Shown here piece after piece: positions 5,536-7,377 of a stretch of 7,377 nt of DNA. The notes below the pieces were generated by a model. That model made no database searches. It was given only the letters and a program-made list of their open reading frames with translations, and was not told where the DNA came from. How positions within the stretch are numbered: the stretch's first letter is position 1; each line of letters starts with the position of its first letter. This DNA comes from Spirochaetales bacterium (GTDB lineage Bacteria; Spirochaetota; Spirochaetia; Sphaerochaetales; Sphaerochaetaceae), in the NCBI GenBank assembly GCA_022785155.1, contig JALFRH010000103.1, positions 1 through 7,377 of the forward strand, given 5' to 3'. Made by a program: the position numbers and the translations under genes.

Positions 5536-6258
5536 TTATTCCAAAAACATCGATATAACTACCAGCATCAAACCCAGGACGGCACCAAGAACTGTGATTT
5601 TCTTCTCCTTTGAATGGAGGGCAGAGGGAAGAAGCTCCCAAAAGAGAATATACATCACCATTCCAAGGGCAAGGGACATCAATACAATGAAGAAAGATGG
5701 GGAGAGAATTGAAGAAAGAGCCATCATCAAGAGGCCTCCAAAGAATGTGGAGAAGGAAGAGAGGAGAAGAATGGAATTCCTCTTTCCCCTTGATTCACTT
5801 TTCAGAGTGGAATAGATCAAGGCACCCATAGGAATATTGTGTAGAGCAACCCCCAAGGCTAGGGTGATGCCGCTGTTTATGCTTTGGGATGCCACGCTAT
5901 ACACCGTCATGCCCTCCACAATATTGTGGAGTACTATTGCAACCGCACTCATGATGCCGATATGGACCAAATTTCCTTCTTCGCTCTCTTCGCTTCCTTC
6001 ATGTTCTGGAACAAAATGGTCCAGGATCTTCAGTATTACAATACCCAGAACACACAAAACAGCGACCAGGATATATCCATATCCTGTGGTCTCCTCGACT
6101 ATCTCGGGAATCAAATCAAGAAAGGCCACACCTGCCATAGCCCCAAGGGAGAGGGAAGAAATAAAGCTCTGGACATGGGCTTTCCCGGAAGTCAACTTGG
6201 CACAAACCATGCCTAGGGCAAAAACGACAGACAAACATAATACAACAAAAAGTGCCAT
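5536..6258 (-). CDS. ZIP-family divalent metal transporter
   Basis: A 240-aa membrane protein of the ZIP family (ZupT/GufA branch) with eight hydrophobic helices. TM2 has GAMAGVAFLDLIPE (39-52). TM4 carries the metal-site motif HNIVEG (H111, N112, E115). TM5 has HNIPMG (H140, N141, P143, M144), where the usual acidic residue of HN-x-P-E-G is Met. TM6 has FWELLP with E208. An acidic, His-containing loop (79-99: D80, H81, H86 and five Glu) links TM3 and TM4, typical of the variable metal-gathering loop. ZIP proteins bring Zn2+, Fe2+ or Mn2+ into the cytoplasm. The start ATG has TAGGAGAG (6263-6270), which overlaps the stop codon of the Fur-family gene, so the two are co-translated; the TSUP gene follows 6 bp later. 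Zinc uptake under Zur control is the likeliest role. The TM5 substitution may change metal choice or reduce the site to one metal. Confidence 0.93.
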   Translation of the reverse strand: MALFVVLCLSVVFALGMVCAKLTSGKAHVQSFISSLSLGAMAGVAFLDLIPEIVEETTGYGYILVAVLCVLGIVILKILDHFVPEHEGSEESEEGNLVHIGIMSAVAIVLHNIVEGMTVYSVASQSINSGITLALGVALHNIPMGALIYSTLKSESRGKRNSILLLSSFSTFFGGLLMMALSSILSPSFFIVLMSLALGMVMYILFWELLPSALHSKEKKITVLGAVLGLMLVVISMFLE

Positions 6259-6267
6259 AAAACTCTC

Positions 6268-6648
6268 CTACTTCTTCTTTCTGCATTCGCCACAAAGCCC
6301 ATCCAGGACTGTAGTGGTGAGGGCTTGGAAACCTAACAACTCATCCACACTCCTCATTATCGCCTGAGTGGTGGCGTAATCCAGGTGCTCCGTCTTCCCG
6401 CAGTCACGGCATTTGATATGCATGTGCATAGGGCATAGGGCTCCTGAATACTGATACTGGTTACGCCTGCCGTCTATGCCGGTGCGTCTGACCTTTCCTT
6501 CCTTTTCCAAGGAATCCACTATTCTATAGACTGTGCTCTTCTTGGCATCCGGGAGAGATAGGCATATATCCTCCATAGAGAAAGAGAGCTTGGGATTATT
6601 CTCAAAAAAAGACAACACTTCTTTTCTTGAATGAGTATCATATTTCAC
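6268..6648 (-). CDS. Fur-family metalloregulator, probably Zur type
   Basis: A 126-aa Fur-family repressor, slightly short but complete. The N-terminal winged helix (about 5-68) contains KKSTVYRIVDSLEKEGKV, the recognition-helix signature (usually TVYRtL). The C-terminal dimerisation domain has the structural zinc site C80-x2-C83 (CRDCGK) and C119-x2-C122 (CGEC). A second metal site is suggested by C72, H75 and H77 (LCPMHMH) plus H88. A Cys placed shortly before the H-x-H motif recalls Zur rather than Fur or PerR, and the ZIP gene 9 bp downstream fits zinc. The start is GTG at 6648: an in-frame stop closes the frame upstream and the next Met (residue 25) would remove half the DNA-binding domain. 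No Shine-Dalgarno is present; a -10 box lies about 9 nt before the GTG, so the mRNA may be leaderless. Fur family is certain, Zur subtype inferred. Confidence 0.9.
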   Translation of the reverse strand: MKYDTHSRKEVLSFFENNPKLSFSMEDICLSLPDAKKSTVYRIVDSLEKEGKVRRTGIDGRRNQYQYSGALCPMHMHIKCRDCGKTEHLDYATTQAIMRSVDELLGFQALTTTVLDGLCGECRKKK

Positions 6649-6650
6649 AA

Positions 6651-6673
6651 AAATTGAGAATAATTCCCAAATT
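6651..6673. promoter_or_regulatory. Fur/Zur-type operator (7-1-7 palindrome)
   Basis: A 23-bp palindrome centred on A6662, with 9 of 11 base pairs matching. Its core TTGAGAATAATTCCCAA (6654-6670) contains TGAGAAT-A-ATTCCCA, matching 11 of 14 positions of the known Fur-family 7-1-7 box TGATAAT-N-ATTATCA. It covers the candidate -10 of the Fur-family gene and ends 3 bp before its GTG, ideal for autorepression of the operon. It may also act on the divergent gene at 6766. Confidence 0.7.
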
Positions 6674-6686
6674 CACCTTTGGTCAA
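6657..6686 (-). promoter_or_regulatory. Candidate promoter of the fur-zip-TSUP operon
   Basis: On the minus strand TTGACC (6681-6686) and TATTCT (6657-6662) are spaced 18 bp. Transcription should start about 6650, only about 2 nt before GTG 6648. The -35 lies within an inverted repeat TTGGT-caat-ACCAA (6679-6692) and the -10 within the Fur-type operator. Confidence 0.5.
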
Positions 6687-6692
6687 TACCAA
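6679..6692. repeat. Short inverted repeat in the divergent promoter region
   Basis: TTGGT (6679-6683) and ACCAA (6688-6692) are exact inverted copies with a 4-nt gap; flanking CC at 6676-6677 and GG at 6693-6694 extend the symmetry with a bulge. A partly similar palindrome, TTACCATTGGCAA (6725-6737), lies 33 bp further right. Possibly a second operator in the 117-bp gap between divergent genes; no T-tract, so not a terminator. Confidence 0.45.
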
Positions 6693-6765
6693 GGAATGAA
6701 AAGATACATAAAAACAACACCAATTTACCATTGGCAACATTAAAACTGAAGGTTATCTTTTTTCC

Positions 6766-7221
6766 ATGAATAATTACAGAAGTCCATTCTTCAGCGGAAG
6801 AAATGGAGCCGACGAACTCTCAGTCACCCTTGTAATACTGGGAGTGGTGCTCTTTCTTGCCGCTCCTATATTTGATGAAAGAATAATCCAAGGTGTATTC
6901 ATACTCCTGGGAGGAGTATCCGTCTTCTTTGGTATCTATAGATCCTTTTCCAAGAATATCGGAAAAAGAAGATCCGAGAACATTGGTTTCATAAACTTCT
7001 TCAAAAGCGAAGACAGTGCAGAGAAGGAAGCGAGAAAGAGGGCCAAGGAGGAGAAAAGAAAAGCTGAGGAAGAGAGAAAGGCAAGACGAAAGGAAGAGGA
7101 AAAGACCCATGCCTTCTTCAGGTGCCCTCAGTGCGGAAAAGAACTTAGGGTTCCTAAGGGAAAAGGCAAGATCAGAATCAAATGTCCAAACTGCGGAGAG
7201 CAGTTCATAAGGAAGACTTGA
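6766..7221 (+). CDS. Small membrane protein with C-terminal zinc ribbon
   Basis: A 151-aa protein with no assigned function. Order of parts: short polar N-terminus, two TM helices (about 18-36 and 40-58) joined by the tight turn DERI, a basic segment, a strongly charged K/R/E coiled coil (about 82-114) and a C-terminal zinc ribbon with CPQC (120-123) and CPNC (140-143). The two CPxC knuckles are of the type found in 'zinc-ribbon' or MJ0042-like domains that hold one Zn2+. By the positive-inside rule the coiled coil and ribbon are probably cytoplasmic. Start ATG has GAAGG 13 nt upstream, a rather long spacing. It is divergent from the Fur-family operon and its stop is 1 bp before the start of a DUF5685-like gene, so the two are cotranscribed. 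Function unknown. Confidence 0.85.
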   Translation: MNNYRSPFFSGRNGADELSVTLVILGVVLFLAAPIFDERIIQGVFILLGGVSVFFGIYRSFSKNIGKRRSENIGFINFFKSEDSAEKEARKRAKEEKRKAEEERKARRKEEEKTHAFFRCPQCGKELRVPKGKGKIRIKCPNCGEQFIRKT

Positions 7222-7222
7222 T

Positions 7223-7377
7223 ATGTTCGGCTATATAGTACTTTCCTCCGATGCTCCCAAAGAAGACAGAAGGATATATAGGGAAGCGTACTGCGGCCTC
7301 TGTCATGTATTGAGGGAAAAGTATGGAAAGACAGGAGCCCTATCCCTCTCCTATGACATGACCTTTCTCTCTCTTCT
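7223..7377 (+). CDS. DUF5685-like protein, N-terminal part (cut by window end)
   Basis: The open frame from ATG 7223 runs off the window; 51 complete codons are present. It begins MFGYIVLSSDAPKEDRRIY and continues with YCGLCHVL and LSLSYDMTFLSLL, which I recognise as the opening of DUF5685 proteins (MFGYV..., Y-C-x-L-C, a YD-x-TFL motif), known in Firmicutes and without established function. C24 and C27 (YCGLC) may bind metal. GGAAGA (7211-7216) near the end of the preceding gene serves as Shine-Dalgarno, and the spacing of 1 bp to the preceding stop indicates an operon with the zinc-ribbon membrane protein. Confidence 0.8.
   Translation, partial: MFGYIVLSSDAPKEDRRIYREAYCGLCHVLREKYGKTGALSLSYDMTFLSL

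Noticed and set aside
5837..6367. Plus-strand open frame of 176 codons antisense to the ZIP and Fur-family genes
   Set aside because: It opposes two clearly recognisable genes, and its translation has no family features.

Overview
The window looks like a piece of a Bacillota chromosome, probably Clostridia, with one end of a mobile element on the left and host genes on the right. The taxon is inferred from three things: purine-rich Shine-Dalgarno sequences before most genes, AT-leaning codon use rich in AGA/AGG/ATA, and the start of a DUF5685-type gene at the right edge, a family I associate with Firmicutes. No rRNA gene or other marker is present to prove it.

Positions 1-3600 (approx.) are the mobile part. 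A 382-aa protein (168-1316, minus) carries a Cys4 zinc ribbon like that in the C-terminal half of large serine recombinases, but it has no serine-recombinase catalytic domain. It is divergent from a complete small serine resolvase (1568-2128, plus). The 251-bp gap between them holds a cluster of TGTC/GACA half-sites ordered like a Tn3-type res site (I-II-III toward the resolvase gene), with the candidate resolvase promoter overlapping the last subsite. The resolvase converges on a tyrosine integrase (2215-3330, minus) across a strong bidirectional terminator. Upstream of the integrase is about 380 bp without a gene. It contains phased T-tracts and several short direct repeats with 21-bp and 11-bp periods, as expected of an attachment region. 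I place the element/host border near 3580-3700; the exact att core cannot be fixed because the other end lies outside the window.

Positions 3712-6648 hold a short AraC-type regulator (plus), whose 3' end overlaps a minus-strand cluster by 12 bp. Read in its own direction the cluster is: Fur-family regulator (probably Zur), ZIP metal transporter, TauE/SafE-type TSUP permease, and a diverged MgtC-like membrane protein. Fur, ZIP and TSUP are separated by only 9 and 6 bp, and the ZIP ribosome-binding site overlaps the Fur stop codon, so they are almost certainly one operon; the MgtC-like gene follows after 60 bp. A Fur-type 7-1-7 palindrome covers the candidate -10 of the operon promoter, immediately before a GTG start without a Shine-Dalgarno. 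This suggests autoregulation and possibly a leaderless first gene. The simplest reading is a metal-responsive (zinc) uptake operon.

Positions 6766-7377 hold a separate plus-strand pair: a small membrane protein with two TM helices, a charged coiled coil and a C-terminal zinc ribbon, followed after 1 bp by the beginning of a DUF5685-like protein cut by the window edge.
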